From positions 1 through 64,000 of the forward strand of contig NZ_LJJF01000003.1 of the NCBI RefSeq assembly GCF_001625365.1: 64,000 nt of DNA, in the 5' to 3' direction. This document shows, one piece after another, positions 33,839-41,431 of this stretch. Origin of the DNA: Streptomyces sp. MJM8645 (lineage in GTDB: Bacteria > Actinomycetota > Actinomycetes > Streptomycetales > Streptomycetaceae). Both the position numbers and the translations under genes were made by a program. Under the pieces are notes generated by a model, which did no database searches, had not been told where the DNA came from, and worked only from the letters and a program-made list of their open reading frames with translations. Each line of letters begins with the position of its first letter. Position 1 is the stretch's first letter.

Positions 33839-34360
33839 TCAGAGCCGCTCGACGGTGACCTGGGTGATCACGACGTCGTCGACGGGGCGTTCGCCGTCCG
33901 TGGGGACGGCCGCGAGGGCGTCGACGACGGCCCGGGAGTCGGCGTCGGCGACCTGGCCGAAGATGGTGTGCCGGCGGTTCAGGTGGGCCGGCGTGCCGAC
34001 CGTGATGAAGAACTGCGAGCCGTTGGTGCCCGGGCCGGAATTGGCCATGGCGAGCAGGTACGGCTTGGTGAAGTGCAGTTCGGGGTGGAACTCGTCGGCG
34101 AAGGCGTAGCCCGGGCCGCCGGTGCCGCTGCCGGTGGGGTCGCCGCCCTGGACCATGAAGCCGGCCACCACGCGGTGGAAGAGCGTGCCGTCGTAGTACG
34201 GGCCGCTGCCCGGCTCGCCGGTGCGCGGGTCGGTGTACTCCCGGGCGCCCTCGGCGAGTTCGACGAAGTTGCGGACCGTCTTCGGCGCGTGGAACTGGAA
34301 CAGCTCCAGCCGGATCGGGCCCAGGGTGGTGTACAGGGTCGCGAACAGGCCCTTGGCCAT
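33839..34360 (-). CDS. Peptidyl-prolyl cis-trans isomerase, cyclophilin type
   Basis: 173 residues, standard for a cytoplasmic bacterial cyclophilin. The core carries FHRVVAGFMVQGGDP (catalytic Arg), FADEFHPELHF, AMANSGPGTNGSQFFIT and HTIFGQV. It has no signal peptide, so it is a cytoplasmic folding catalyst. The catalytic residues look intact. It sits 23 bp from the stop of the divergently oriented lipoprotein's gene neighbour and appears monocistronic. Confidence 0.95.
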   Translation of the reverse strand: MAKGLFATLYTTLGPIRLELFQFHAPKTVRNFVELAEGAREYTDPRTGEPGSGPYYDGTLFHRVVAGFMVQGGDPTGSGTGGPGYAFADEFHPELHFTKPYLLAMANSGPGTNGSQFFITVGTPAHLNRRHTIFGQVADADSRAVVDALAAVPTDGERPVDDVVITQVTVERL

Positions 34361-34383
34361 GGCGGACTCCTTTGCTCGGATGG

Positions 34384-35217
34384 TCAGTTGGGGGCGGGGA
34401 CCGGCTCGACGGGGCCGAAGTCACGGAAGGTGCCGTAGGTGCGCGTCGCGGTGCCCCTGATCTCGACGCGCTGGTCGAAGCGCACGGTGCGGCCCTGGGC
34501 GTCGATCCACTGGTCGAGCTGGAAGGACGTCACGCCCATGCGCTTGAGGTTGAGGTAGTGCTCGGCGTCCACGGCGCGCATCTTCTCCAGGTCGAGCGTG
34601 CCGGAGAGGTGGAAGGCGGGCGCGCCGTTCTGCTCCTCCATGCCCTTGCGGGCGGCCGGGCCGAGCGCCAGCAGGGCCTTCGCGTACCCGTGGTAGTCGG
34701 CGATCCGGTCGCCGAGCGGGGACTTGCGCCAGCCGCTGCCGGACTTGACGTACGTCGCGTCCTCGGTGACGACGACCGGGTCGCCCGCCGAACCGCCGCC
34801 GGCGCCGAGGGACTCGGTGAGACGGCCGGTGCGCACCTTGCCGTTGAGGTTGATCCGGCCGGTGGTGGTCGCGACCAGTGGGCCGCCCTCGGTGCGGAAG
34901 TCCTGGGAGGCCGCGTAGGGCGTGCGGGCGGCCTGGGCGAGGGCCTGCTCGGGATCGATCACCCCGCCGGCGGGCGCCTCGGCCGGGGCCGACGCGGGTG
35001 CGGACGCCGAGGCCGCTGCCGGGCCCGATGCCGGGGCGGACGTCGGAGCGGACGTCGGGGCCGCGTCGGGGGTCGTCGGCGTCGCGGCCGGGGTGGTGGC
35101 AGGCGGGGCGGCGGGGGCCGGGGCCGCCGAGGGGGCGTCGTCGTTGCAGCCCGTCAGCGCGGTGAGGGAGAGCACGGTCGCGGCGGCGGCCAGGGCGGTG
35201 GTGCGGCGAATCGTCAA
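34384..35217 (-). CDS. Lipoprotein, LppX/LprAFG-like
   Basis: 277 residues, apparently from TTG at 35217 (GGAG seven nt upstream). A lipobox LTGC near 24 follows a short signal peptide. A long Ala/Pro/Ser/Thr spacer leads to the globular region: TPYAASQDFRTEGG, VVTEDATYVKSGSGWRKSP and IDAQGRTVRFDQRVEIRG. This resembles LolA/LppX-like lipid-carrying domains and many actinomycete lipoproteins. A longer frame upstream is repeat-rich shadow. Role: possibly lipid or sugar-lipid handling at the envelope (inference). Confidence 0.82.
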   Translation of the reverse strand: MTIRRTTALAAAATVLSLTALTGCNDDAPSAAPAPAAPPATTPAATPTTPDAAPTSAPTSAPASGPAAASASAPASAPAEAPAGGVIDPEQALAQAARTPYAASQDFRTEGGPLVATTTGRINLNGKVRTGRLTESLGAGGGSAGDPVVVTEDATYVKSGSGWRKSPLGDRIADYHGYAKALLALGPAARKGMEEQNGAPAFHLSGTLDLEKMRAVDAEHYLNLKRMGVTSFQLDQWIDAQGRTVRFDQRVEIRGTATRTYGTFRDFGPVEPVPAPN

Positions 35218-35454
35218 GAAAGGTCTCCGGTCGAGAGGATCGGTGTCGGCATCCTGGCACACGGCGGGTTGGTGACCGCACTCGGCGCCAGGTCGGGGCG
35301 CAGGTCGGGGGCGCGGGTCGGGCGAATCCCGCGCGGCGCCAACTTCCCTGCGGGACAGGCCTGGTGTCCACTTGTATGGCGGATCATCCCGGTTTCGGGC
35401 GGGTCGGGGGCGCGGGCGGCGGGCTCGGCTTGAGAGGATCGGCCCGGAAACGGG

Positions 35455-35730
35455 ATGGACGGGAGAGGGTGGGTCGTGGTCGGTACCGTGCTGGTCGGTG
35501 TCCTGGTGCTCGCGGTCGGCGGGTGCGTGTGCGTGGTGTGGGCCGAACGCGGCGGCCCCCGCTGGGTGCGCGCCGTGGCGTCCGCGACGCTCGTCTCGGG
35601 GTCCGTGCTGCGCCGCTCCGCGCGCAGCCGGCGCCGGAACCGGAGCCTGAGCGGCGGTGACAGCGGCGACGGTGGCGGCGGGGATGGCGGTGGCGGCGGC
35701 GGTGGTGGTGGCAGCAGCGATGGTGGCTGA
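35455..35730 (+). CDS. Small membrane protein with Gly/Asp tail
   Basis: 91 residues from ATG; an in-frame GTG at 35476 with GGGAGAGGG upstream gives an alternative shorter start. One hydrophobic segment (about 7-29) carries the motif GGCVCVVWAERGG. Basic residues follow, then a Gly/Asp/Ser tail from a GGTGGCGGC-type repeat. Its 3' end overlaps the next gene by 11 nt. Function unknown. Confidence 0.55.
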   Translation: MDGRGWVVVGTVLVGVLVLAVGGCVCVVWAERGGPRWVRAVASATLVSGSVLRRSARSRRRNRSLSGGDSGDGGGGDGGGGGGGGGSSDGG

Positions 35731-36013
35731 GCGCCCCGCCCGCGGGCGCGACGACGACGAGCGGCTGCGGCGGGTCTTCGAGGCGGTGCTGGCCGAGACC
35801 CTGTCCGGGACCGGGCCGCTCACCTGCACGGGCCTGGACGAGGACACCGAGAACGCGCTCTGGGCGGTCTGGGAGGCGTACCCGAACGCTTCGGCCGAGC
35901 TGGTGCAGGCCGCGCGGCGCGCCTTCGCCGGCCAGTTGGACGGCGGCAACGCGGCCCGCTGGCGCGCGGAACTCGCCGCCCGGGCGATCGCCGGGCGCCG
36001 CCCCCGCGGCTGA
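35720..36013 (+). CDS. Small hypothetical protein
   Basis: 97 residues from ATG (MVAERPARGRDDDERL), overlapping the previous gene's end. It is helical and acidic-basic mixed, with LRRVFEAVLAETLSGTG and ENALWAVWEAYPNASAELV. It ends with GRRPRG. No domain was recognised. Translational coupling with the membrane protein upstream is likely because of the overlap. An earlier frame start at 35657 gives only Ala/Val-rich simple sequence and is not used. Confidence 0.6.
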   Translation: MVAERPARGRDDDERLRRVFEAVLAETLSGTGPLTCTGLDEDTENALWAVWEAYPNASAELVQAARRAFAGQLDGGNAARWRAELAARAIAGRRPRG

Positions 36014-36037
36014 GCGTGCGGCCCCGGACGTCCGCAT

Positions 36038-36063
36038 GCCCCGGCCGCGTGGGCGGCCGGGGC
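36038..36063. terminator. Bidirectional hairpin terminator
   Basis: A perfect 11-bp stem, GCCCCGGCCGC with GCGGCCGGGGC and loop GTGG, sits between the ends of the convergent small hypothetical gene and the ALF-repeat gene. Confidence 0.7.
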
Positions 36064-36074
36064 GCGCGGGGGCG

Positions 36075-37424
36075 TCAGCTCTCGGTGGAGCGGCGGCGGG
36101 AGGCGACGACGAGCGCCGCACCCGCGGCCAGGGCTGCGGCGGCGCCGCCGGCCTCCCAGCCGAGGCCCTCGGTGCCGGTGGCGGCGAGCTGGCCGGGGCG
36201 GGTGGTGACCGTGGTGGTACCCGTGGTGGCCGTGGCCGTCCCGGCGGTGGTGCCCGCCGTGGTCGTGCCCGCGGTCGTGCCCGTCGCGGTCGTGTCCGTC
36301 GTGGTGGTCAGGGCGGCGGGCCGGACGGCCGGCTGGGCGCCGGTGGCGGTCTGCGGCTGCTCGGCGGGCCGGGCCGGCTGCGGGGCCGGCTTGTTCGCGG
36401 CCTCGTCCTCGGCGCGGGCCGTGAACTGACCCTCCTTCAGGAAGTCCAGGATGTCCTGGTAGCTGCCCCGCAGCGCCTTGTCGGCCGCCTTGCTCAGTGC
36501 CGGTCCGGCGCCGTCGGAGATCCGGACGACCTTCAGCCGGTTGTCGGTCTGACTCCACTCTCCGAGTTCGACGTCCAGGAAGTGCCGCACGTCGGCGGCG
36601 GTGCCCGCGAGGGCCTTCTCCCCCGCCGCACGCACGCCCGGGCCGGTCTCCTTGTCGTCGAGGATGCCCTGCACCTTGGCGCGGTCCTCGTCCTCGGCGC
36701 GGGCGATGAACTGGCCCTCCTTCAGGAAGGCCAGAACTTCCTGGTTGCTGCCGGATATCGCCTTCCGGGCGGCCGCCTTCACCGCCGGCCCGGCGCCGTC
36801 GAAGATCCGGGCGACCATCACCCGGTTGTCGGTCTGACGCCGCTCGTCGAGTTCGACGTCCAGGAAGTGCCGCACGTCGGCGGCGGTGCCCGCGAGGGCC
36901 TTCTCCCCCGCCGCGCGCACAGCCGGGCCGGTCTCCTTGTCGGCCAGGATGCCCTGCACCTTGGCGCGGTCCTCGTCCTCGGCGCGGGCCGTGAACTGGC
37001 CCTCCTTCAGGAAGTCCAGGATGTCCTGGTAACTGCCCCGCAGCGCCTTGTCGGCCGCCTTCTTCAGTACCGGCCCGGCACCGTTGGTGATCCAGACGAC
37101 CTTCAGCCGGTTGTCGGGCTGGCGCCGCTCGTCGAGTTCGACGTCCAGGAAGTGCCGCACGTCGGCGGCCGTGCCCGCGAGGGCCTTCTCCCCCGCCGCA
37201 CGCACGGCCGGGCCGGTCTCCTTGTCAGCCAGGATGCGCCGCACCTCGGCGCGGTCGTGCTCCTCCTGGCCCGTCCCCTGGTCCTCGGCGCCCTTGGACG
37301 CGGTGTCAGGGCCCGAGACGCCGGCCGGCTGGGGGTTGTCGGCGGCGGAGGCCATCGACGGGAAGAGGACGGCGGGGGCCAGGACGGCGGCCGCGACGAC
37401 GGCGGACACCCGGGGCAGCTTCAT
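36075..37424 (-). CDS. Secreted ALF-repeat surface protein with LAXTG-type sorting signal
   Basis: 449 residues from ATG (AAGG upstream). A signal peptide ends near MASAAD (about 28). Residues 57-341 are three tandem 95-residue repeats, nearly identical at the DNA level, each with two ALF-type motifs (KALAGTAADVRHFLDVEL, KALRGSYQDILDFLKEGQF). A Thr-rich stalk (TTGTTTATG-like) leads to LAATG, a hydrophobic helix and RRR at the end, matching a sortase E (LAXTG) wall-anchoring signal. Repeats of this family are known in actinomycetes but have no assigned function. No sortase gene is in the window. Confidence 0.88.
   Translation of the reverse strand: MKLPRVSAVVAAAVLAPAVLFPSMASAADNPQPAGVSGPDTASKGAEDQGTGQEEHDRAEVRRILADKETGPAVRAAGEKALAGTAADVRHFLDVELDERRQPDNRLKVVWITNGAGPVLKKAADKALRGSYQDILDFLKEGQFTARAEDEDRAKVQGILADKETGPAVRAAGEKALAGTAADVRHFLDVELDERRQTDNRVMVARIFDGAGPAVKAAARKAISGSNQEVLAFLKEGQFIARAEDEDRAKVQGILDDKETGPGVRAAGEKALAGTAADVRHFLDVELGEWSQTDNRLKVVRISDGAGPALSKAADKALRGSYQDILDFLKEGQFTARAEDEAANKPAPQPARPAEQPQTATGAQPAVRPAALTTTTDTTATGTTAGTTTAGTTAGTATATTGTTTVTTRPGQLAATGTEGLGWEAGGAAAALAAGAALVVASRRRSTES
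36402..37256. repeat. Three tandem 285-bp repeats inside the ALF-repeat gene
   Basis: The three coding units have the same length and are very similar, differing mainly in the variable strand after DNRL (VVWITNGAG, MVARIFDGAG, VVRISDGAG). Near identity at this length implies recent expansion or gene conversion. Confidence 0.8.
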
Positions 37425-37495
37425 TCAGCACCTTGCGTTGTGCGGAGAGATTGTGAACGACCGTCAGCATAGATCTTCTTTTACGGTTGCCATAC

Positions 37496-37505
37496 CAAAT
37501 ATTTG
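37496..37505. promoter_or_regulatory. AT-rich palindrome upstream of the ALF-repeat gene
   Basis: CAAATATTTG is a perfect 10-bp palindrome inside a notably AT-rich block (about 37465-37505), 72-81 bp upstream of the ALF gene start. It is a candidate operator or promoter element; no sigma consensus can be assigned with confidence. Confidence 0.3.
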
Positions 37506-37526
37506 CCGCCGCCCGCACCGCACCCC

Positions 37527-37613
37527 CACAACACCCGCAACACCCACAGCATCCGCAACACCCACAGCATCCGCAACACCCGTAACACCCCACGGCACCC
37601 GCAACACCCACGG
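37527..37613. repeat. Short repeats including two perfect 18-bp copies
   Basis: CCGCAACACCCACAGCAT occurs twice in tandem (37535-37552 and 37553-37570), with degenerate CACCCGCAACACC variants before and after. It lies between the divergent ALF-repeat and epimerase genes. Confidence 0.75.
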
Positions 37614-37636
37614 CCCCAGACCCTAGGGTGGGGCGG

Positions 37637-38590
37637 ATGAGCTTCCACGTGGTTGTCGGATACGGGCCCGCCGGGGCCGCCACCGCCCGCCTGCTGGCCG
37701 GGCAGGGGCACGCCGTACGGGTCGTCACCAGGACGGGGAGCCCCGCACGGGGCGGGGCTCCGGTGCCCGGCATCGAGCACGTGGCGCTGGACGCGGGCGA
37801 TCGCGCGCGACTGACGGAGGCCGCACGCGGCGCAGCGGCGATCTACGGCTGCGCGGCGCCGCCGCTGCCGCAGTGGGCGGCGCGGTGGCCGGCGCTGGCC
37901 TCCTCGCTGTGCGCGGCGGCCGAGGCCACCGGGGCGGTGCTGGTCATGCTCGGCAACCTCTACGGCTACGGTCCGGTGCGCGGTCCGATGACCGAGGACC
38001 TGCCGCTGGCCGCGGCCGGCCCCAAGGGGCGGGTGCGGGCGGCGGCGTGGGAGCAGGCTCGGGCGCTGCACGGGGCCGGGCGGATCCGGGCGGTCGAGGT
38101 GCGGGCCTCGGACTTCTTCGGCCCCGGGGTGACGGACGGCGGGCACCTGGCCTCGCGGGTGATGCCGGGCCTGTTGAAGGGCCGGAGCATCGCGGTGCTC
38201 GGCGACCCGGACGCGCCGCACAGCTGGACGTACCTGCCGGACGTGGCGCGGGCGTTGGCCGAGGTCGCGGGCGAGGAGCGGGCCTGGGGGCGGGCCTGGC
38301 ACGTGCCGACGGCCCCCGCGCTGCCGGTGCGCGCGATGGTGGAACGGCTGGCCGCGCAGGCGGGCGTCGGACCGGTCGCGGTGCGCCGGCTCCCGCAGGC
38401 GCTGCTGGGCGCGGCGGGGCTGTTCTCCCCGCTGCTGCGTGAACTGCGGGAGGTCCGTTACCAGTTCGACCGCCCGTTCGTGGTGGACGCCTCCGCCTAC
38501 GAGGCCGCGTTCGCGGTGCGCGCGACCGCGCTGGAGGAGCAGGTGGAGGCGACGGTGCGGTGGTGGCGCGAGCGGACGCAGGGGCGTTGA
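37637..38590 (+). CDS. NAD-dependent epimerase/dehydratase-like protein
   Basis: 317 residues from ATG (MSFHVVVGYGPAGAATA). The Rossmann GxGxxG variant GYGPAGAA opens the protein. Later YGCAAPPLPQW, GNLYGYGPV and VRASDFFGPGVT resemble atypical short-chain epimerases. The usual YxxxK pair is not obvious in place, though GNLYGYG could provide the Tyr. Substrate unknown. The start avoids an upstream weak GTG. Confidence 0.8.
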   Translation: MSFHVVVGYGPAGAATARLLAGQGHAVRVVTRTGSPARGGAPVPGIEHVALDAGDRARLTEAARGAAAIYGCAAPPLPQWAARWPALASSLCAAAEATGAVLVMLGNLYGYGPVRGPMTEDLPLAAAGPKGRVRAAAWEQARALHGAGRIRAVEVRASDFFGPGVTDGGHLASRVMPGLLKGRSIAVLGDPDAPHSWTYLPDVARALAEVAGEERAWGRAWHVPTAPALPVRAMVERLAAQAGVGPVAVRRLPQALLGAAGLFSPLLRELREVRYQFDRPFVVDASAYEAAFAVRATALEEQVEATVRWWRERTQGR

Positions 38591-38603
38591 GCCCCCGGGC
38601 CGG

Positions 38604-38927
38604 TCAGTGCTTGAGGGCGTCGGCGCCGCGGTAGCCGGCGGGCACGCCCTGGGCGAAGACCACGTCGGCGGTCATGTGGCGGGTGCGCAGCGGGAGGATC
38701 GCCTGGTAGGCGGGCGAGTCGTACCAGGCGCGCAGGCGTTGGCGGTCGGGGAACTCGATGAGGATGAGGTCCTGTCCCCAGGTGCCTTCGACGGTCTCGA
38801 TCCGGTCGCCGTGGATGAGGAAGCGGCCGTCGAAGGGGTCCAGGGTGGCGTCGATGCGCTGGAGGTACTCGACGATGTCGGGGCCGAACTCGACCGAGTG
38901 GACCTGGGCCATCGCGTAGGCGGTCAT
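38604..38927 (-). CDS. DUF1330 family protein
   Basis: 107 residues from ATG (MTAYAMAQVHSVEFG) with AGGAGAACAGCG upstream. The text WGQDLILIEFPDRQRLRAWYDSPAYQ and ADVVFAQGV is characteristic of DUF1330, a dimeric ferredoxin-like fold related to monooxygenases and cyclases. Its biochemical role is unknown. It is convergent with the epimerase gene 13 bp away. Confidence 0.9.
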   Translation of the reverse strand: MTAYAMAQVHSVEFGPDIVEYLQRIDATLDPFDGRFLIHGDRIETVEGTWGQDLILIEFPDRQRLRAWYDSPAYQAILPLRTRHMTADVVFAQGVPAGYRGADALKH

Positions 38928-39206
38928 CGCTGTTCTCCTGGGGGTTGGTCCGGTGTCCGTGGTCTCCGACGGTACGGGCGGGGGCGGAGGGGGCGAATCC
39001 GTCGCGGATCGGTAGGGGGTACGTAGTCTGGGCCGCCCCTGGCCGCGCCCCTGACCAGGCGGGGTGTCGGACGACCCCCCAGAAAACTGGGATACCGGCG
39101 ATTGATCGGACGCTGACAAGCTGACGGCGGCGGACGGACCGGGTGGCCCGGGGGGCCCTCCGGACCGGCCGCCGCCCCTCGTCGTCTCCCCTTCTTGGAG
39201 AGCTCT

Positions 39207-40160
39207 GTGCGTTCGCTAGTCCGGCGTATCGTCCTCGGCATCGCGCTGGCCCTGACCGGCCTGGTGCTGGTCCCGGGCGGCTCGGCCTCGGCCGACACCC
39301 CCTCGACGGTCCTGTTCAACCAGAAGTCCGAGCGCTGTCCCAACGGCGCGATATGGGGCGGGCAGGGTCTGCACCCCTGCGCGCCGTCCGACAACCCGGG
39401 CCAGTGGGTGTTCAAGCCCGTCCCGGGCCTGCCGAGCGTCTACACCCTCAACAACGCCGCCGACCAGCGCTCCTGCCTGACGGTCGACAGCACCCCCTCC
39501 GGCGTCCAGTGCTACGCCAACAACACCTCGCAGATGTGGCGGGTCACGCCGTGGACCGCGGCCGACAGCGTCTCGCGGTACGGCATGCTCGGGATACGGC
39601 TGCAGAACATCTCCACCTCCCAGTGCCTGGACAACACCGAGCACAGGATCGGCGGCGGCTGGCGGCTCTACATGTTCGACTGCAACGACGGCGGGTACCA
39701 GGAGTGGGACATCTACCGCAGCACCTACGAGGCCCTGTTCGGCGGGGTCGCCACCCACAAGGGCATGACCTGGGCCGCCCTTGAGCAGCGCGCCGACAAC
39801 GTCGTGCACGTCGGCAACGACAACAGCAGCAACGCGTACAGCGGCGACACCCCCGCCTCCGCGCAGCTGCCCGTGCTGTGCCTCAAGCAGGACGGCCGCC
39901 CCGCCCCCGCCGGTGTGCCCACCAGCGGCTTCCACAGTTGGGCCGGCGGCGAAGTGAAGGCCACCATCCCCACCTCCGGCAGCCAGCTCACCAGCCGGGC
40001 CGCCGCCGACCAGCTCTGCGCCGGCTACTTCGGCGCCGGCTTCCGGATGGCGGAGTTCCACGACGCCTCGGGCTGGGGCCTGTGGGCCAACGGCACCCTG
40101 CCCGTCGGCGGCCGCTTCTGGACCGCCATCACCGACCAGCCGGCCAACCCCTGGAGCTGA
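39207..40160 (+). CDS. Secreted trefoil-like protein with a Trp/Gly-rich C-terminal domain
   Basis: 317 residues from GTG with GGAG upstream. A signal peptide ends about GGSASADTP (31). The N-terminal half has trefoil-like text (LFNQKSERCPNGAIWGGQ, QWVFKPVPGLPS, MWRVTPW, SQCLDN, YQEWDI) with several cysteines. The C-terminal half (about 225-317) has LCLKQDGRPAPAG, FHSWAGGEVKATIP, SRAAADQLCAGYFGAGFRMAEFHD and FWTAITDQPANPW, a module repeated in many actinomycete secreted proteins but without known function. A terminator hairpin follows. Confidence 0.8.
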   Translation: MRSLVRRIVLGIALALTGLVLVPGGSASADTPSTVLFNQKSERCPNGAIWGGQGLHPCAPSDNPGQWVFKPVPGLPSVYTLNNAADQRSCLTVDSTPSGVQCYANNTSQMWRVTPWTAADSVSRYGMLGIRLQNISTSQCLDNTEHRIGGGWRLYMFDCNDGGYQEWDIYRSTYEALFGGVATHKGMTWAALEQRADNVVHVGNDNSSNAYSGDTPASAQLPVLCLKQDGRPAPAGVPTSGFHSWAGGEVKATIPTSGSQLTSRAAADQLCAGYFGAGFRMAEFHDASGWGLWANGTLPVGGRFWTAITDQPANPWS

Positions 40161-40180
40161 CCGCACCCGGACGAGGGAGG

Positions 40181-40204
40181 GCGGGCGCCGATCCCGGCGC
40201 CCGC
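40181..40204 (+). terminator. Hairpin terminator after the secreted trefoil-like gene
   Basis: GCGGGCGCCG and CGGCGCCCGC form a 10-bp stem with loop ATCC, 20 bp after the stop and before the convergent Nudix gene. Confidence 0.65.
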
Positions 40205-40286
40205 CCCTTCTCATTGCCGAAGTGCCGAACGCGTCACCGCCTGGGCCGATGTGCGCACTGACCACCCCCCAACCCGGCAGTGCCGG

Positions 40287-40754
40287 TCAGGTCGCGCGCT
40301 GTCCGTGGAGGAGGACGGGCAGCGCGCGGCCCGCCAACGCCTCGGCGGCACGGGCGGCTTGGGAGGGCGCCATGACGTCGTGGAGTTGGCGGACGGGGAC
40401 GAAGCGGGCGCCGAACAGGCCGCTGCGGTGCCGGGGCGGGACGGTGAGGTGAGTGTCATCGCGCACCGCGCCGCCGTCGAAGACCAGGTTGAGGCGTTCC
40501 AGGTAGCGGTCGGCGGGGGTGAAGTCGACCGCGAGGACGTCGGCGAGGCGCAGGTCGAGCCCGGTCTCGGCGTGCAGGTTGCGGGCAGCGGCGAGGTGCG
40601 GGGGCTCGTTCGGCTTCGCGGCGCCGCCGGGCAGGATCAGCCCGTCCATGTAGTCCGGGTCGACGAGCAGGACGTCACCGCGCGGGTTGCGCACGAGGAC
40701 GAGGCAGCCGAGCCGGCACACCGGCGGCTTGGCGAGCAGACGGGGGTCTTGCAT
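40287..40754 (-). CDS. Nudix-fold hydrolase with degenerate Nudix box
   Basis: 155 residues from ATG (MQDPRLLAKPPVCRL). The fold is clear: VLVRNPRGDVLLVDPD and LPGGAAKPNEPPHLAAARNL. In the Nudix box GX5EX7REUXEEXGU, Arg and the second Glu of EE remain (RNLHAETGL), but the first Glu is Asn and the first Glu of EE is Ala. Metal-dependent hydrolysis may therefore be altered or lost. A longer frame start is not used. The next leftward gene is close upstream, suggesting an operon of three. Confidence 0.8.
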   Translation of the reverse strand: MQDPRLLAKPPVCRLGCLVLVRNPRGDVLLVDPDYMDGLILPGGAAKPNEPPHLAAARNLHAETGLDLRLADVLAVDFTPADRYLERLNLVFDGGAVRDDTHLTVPPRHRSGLFGARFVPVRQLHDVMAPSQAARAAEALAGRALPVLLHGQRAT

Positions 40755-40829
40755 CGGGCGGTTCACCTTCTGAGGGCGGCGAGGAGTACGAGGGAGAAGC
40801 CCGCCAACCACAGGAGGCGGGCGAGGAGT

Positions 40830-41084
40830 TCAGCCGTCACGCGTCAGACGCTCGTAACGCAGCCCCTTGCGGAGCAGGTCGACGACCCGCAGGAGCGCGG
40901 ACGGGCTGGCCGAGCCCAGATTCACCAGGTAGCACCCGGTCAACCGGCCGTGCTCCCAGTCGACTTCGACGGACGGCAGCATGACGCCGCCCAGGGCGAG
41001 GACGGCCGTCAGGTCATCCAGAACGTCGGCCGCCTGCCGCCGCTGCTCGGCGGTCACGCGGGAGAGCATTGAGGACACGCTCAC
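40830..41084 (-). CDS. Small hypothetical protein
   Basis: 84 residues from GTG whose GTGA overlaps the stop of the upstream small gene. Predicted mostly helical with the strand-like segment VMLPSVEVDWEHGRLTGCYLVNLG. No family recognised. It lies between the Nudix protein and another small gene in an apparent three-gene operon near an XRE regulator, a typical place for small accessory genes. Confidence 0.65.
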   Translation of the reverse strand: MSVSSMLSRVTAEQRRQAADVLDDLTAVLALGGVMLPSVEVDWEHGRLTGCYLVNLGSASPSALLRVVDLLRKGLRYERLTRDG

Positions 41085-41284
41085 TCCCCCGGCCGCTTGT
41101 GGACCTCGAACACACGCCAGGTACTCCAGGCGTCGGAGAAGGACCTGAACCCGCGGAGCTCACCGTCCGGTTGGCGCAGCCACTCCCCGGTGAGCTCGTT
41201 GCGGACCCGGTAGAGGCGGGCCCCGGTGTCCCAGCGCACGCCATAGCCGTGGAGCTTGGCAGGCTGGGGTGACTTCATGGTCAT
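41081..41284 (-). CDS. Small hypothetical protein with RVRNELTGEW motif
   Basis: 67 residues from ATG (MTMKSPQPAKLHGYG), with GGAAGG upstream; an alternative ATG is two codons later. The text VRWDTGARLYRVRNELTGEWLRQPDGELR looks like a small folded domain. It is the first gene of the leftward operon, divergent from the XRE regulator. Function unknown. Confidence 0.65.
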   Translation of the reverse strand: MTMKSPQPAKLHGYGVRWDTGARLYRVRNELTGEWLRQPDGELRGFRSFSDAWSTWRVFEVHKRPGE

Positions 41285-41431
41285 GACTGATCGCCTTCCA
41301 CGCGAATCTGCAGTCCCGCGAGCCGATTCACGATCGACTTCACTTTCTGCGCCCCAATCGTTACTCACCGCAGCTAGGCTGACCAGCGTGGACGTGTGCC
41401 ACGTTGTGGTTGGACACACTGGAGGGGCTCC

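Noticed and set aside
37527..37613. CRISPR-like array
   Set aside because: The two 18-bp repeats are directly adjacent, without unique spacers of regular length, so it is a simple tandem repeat.
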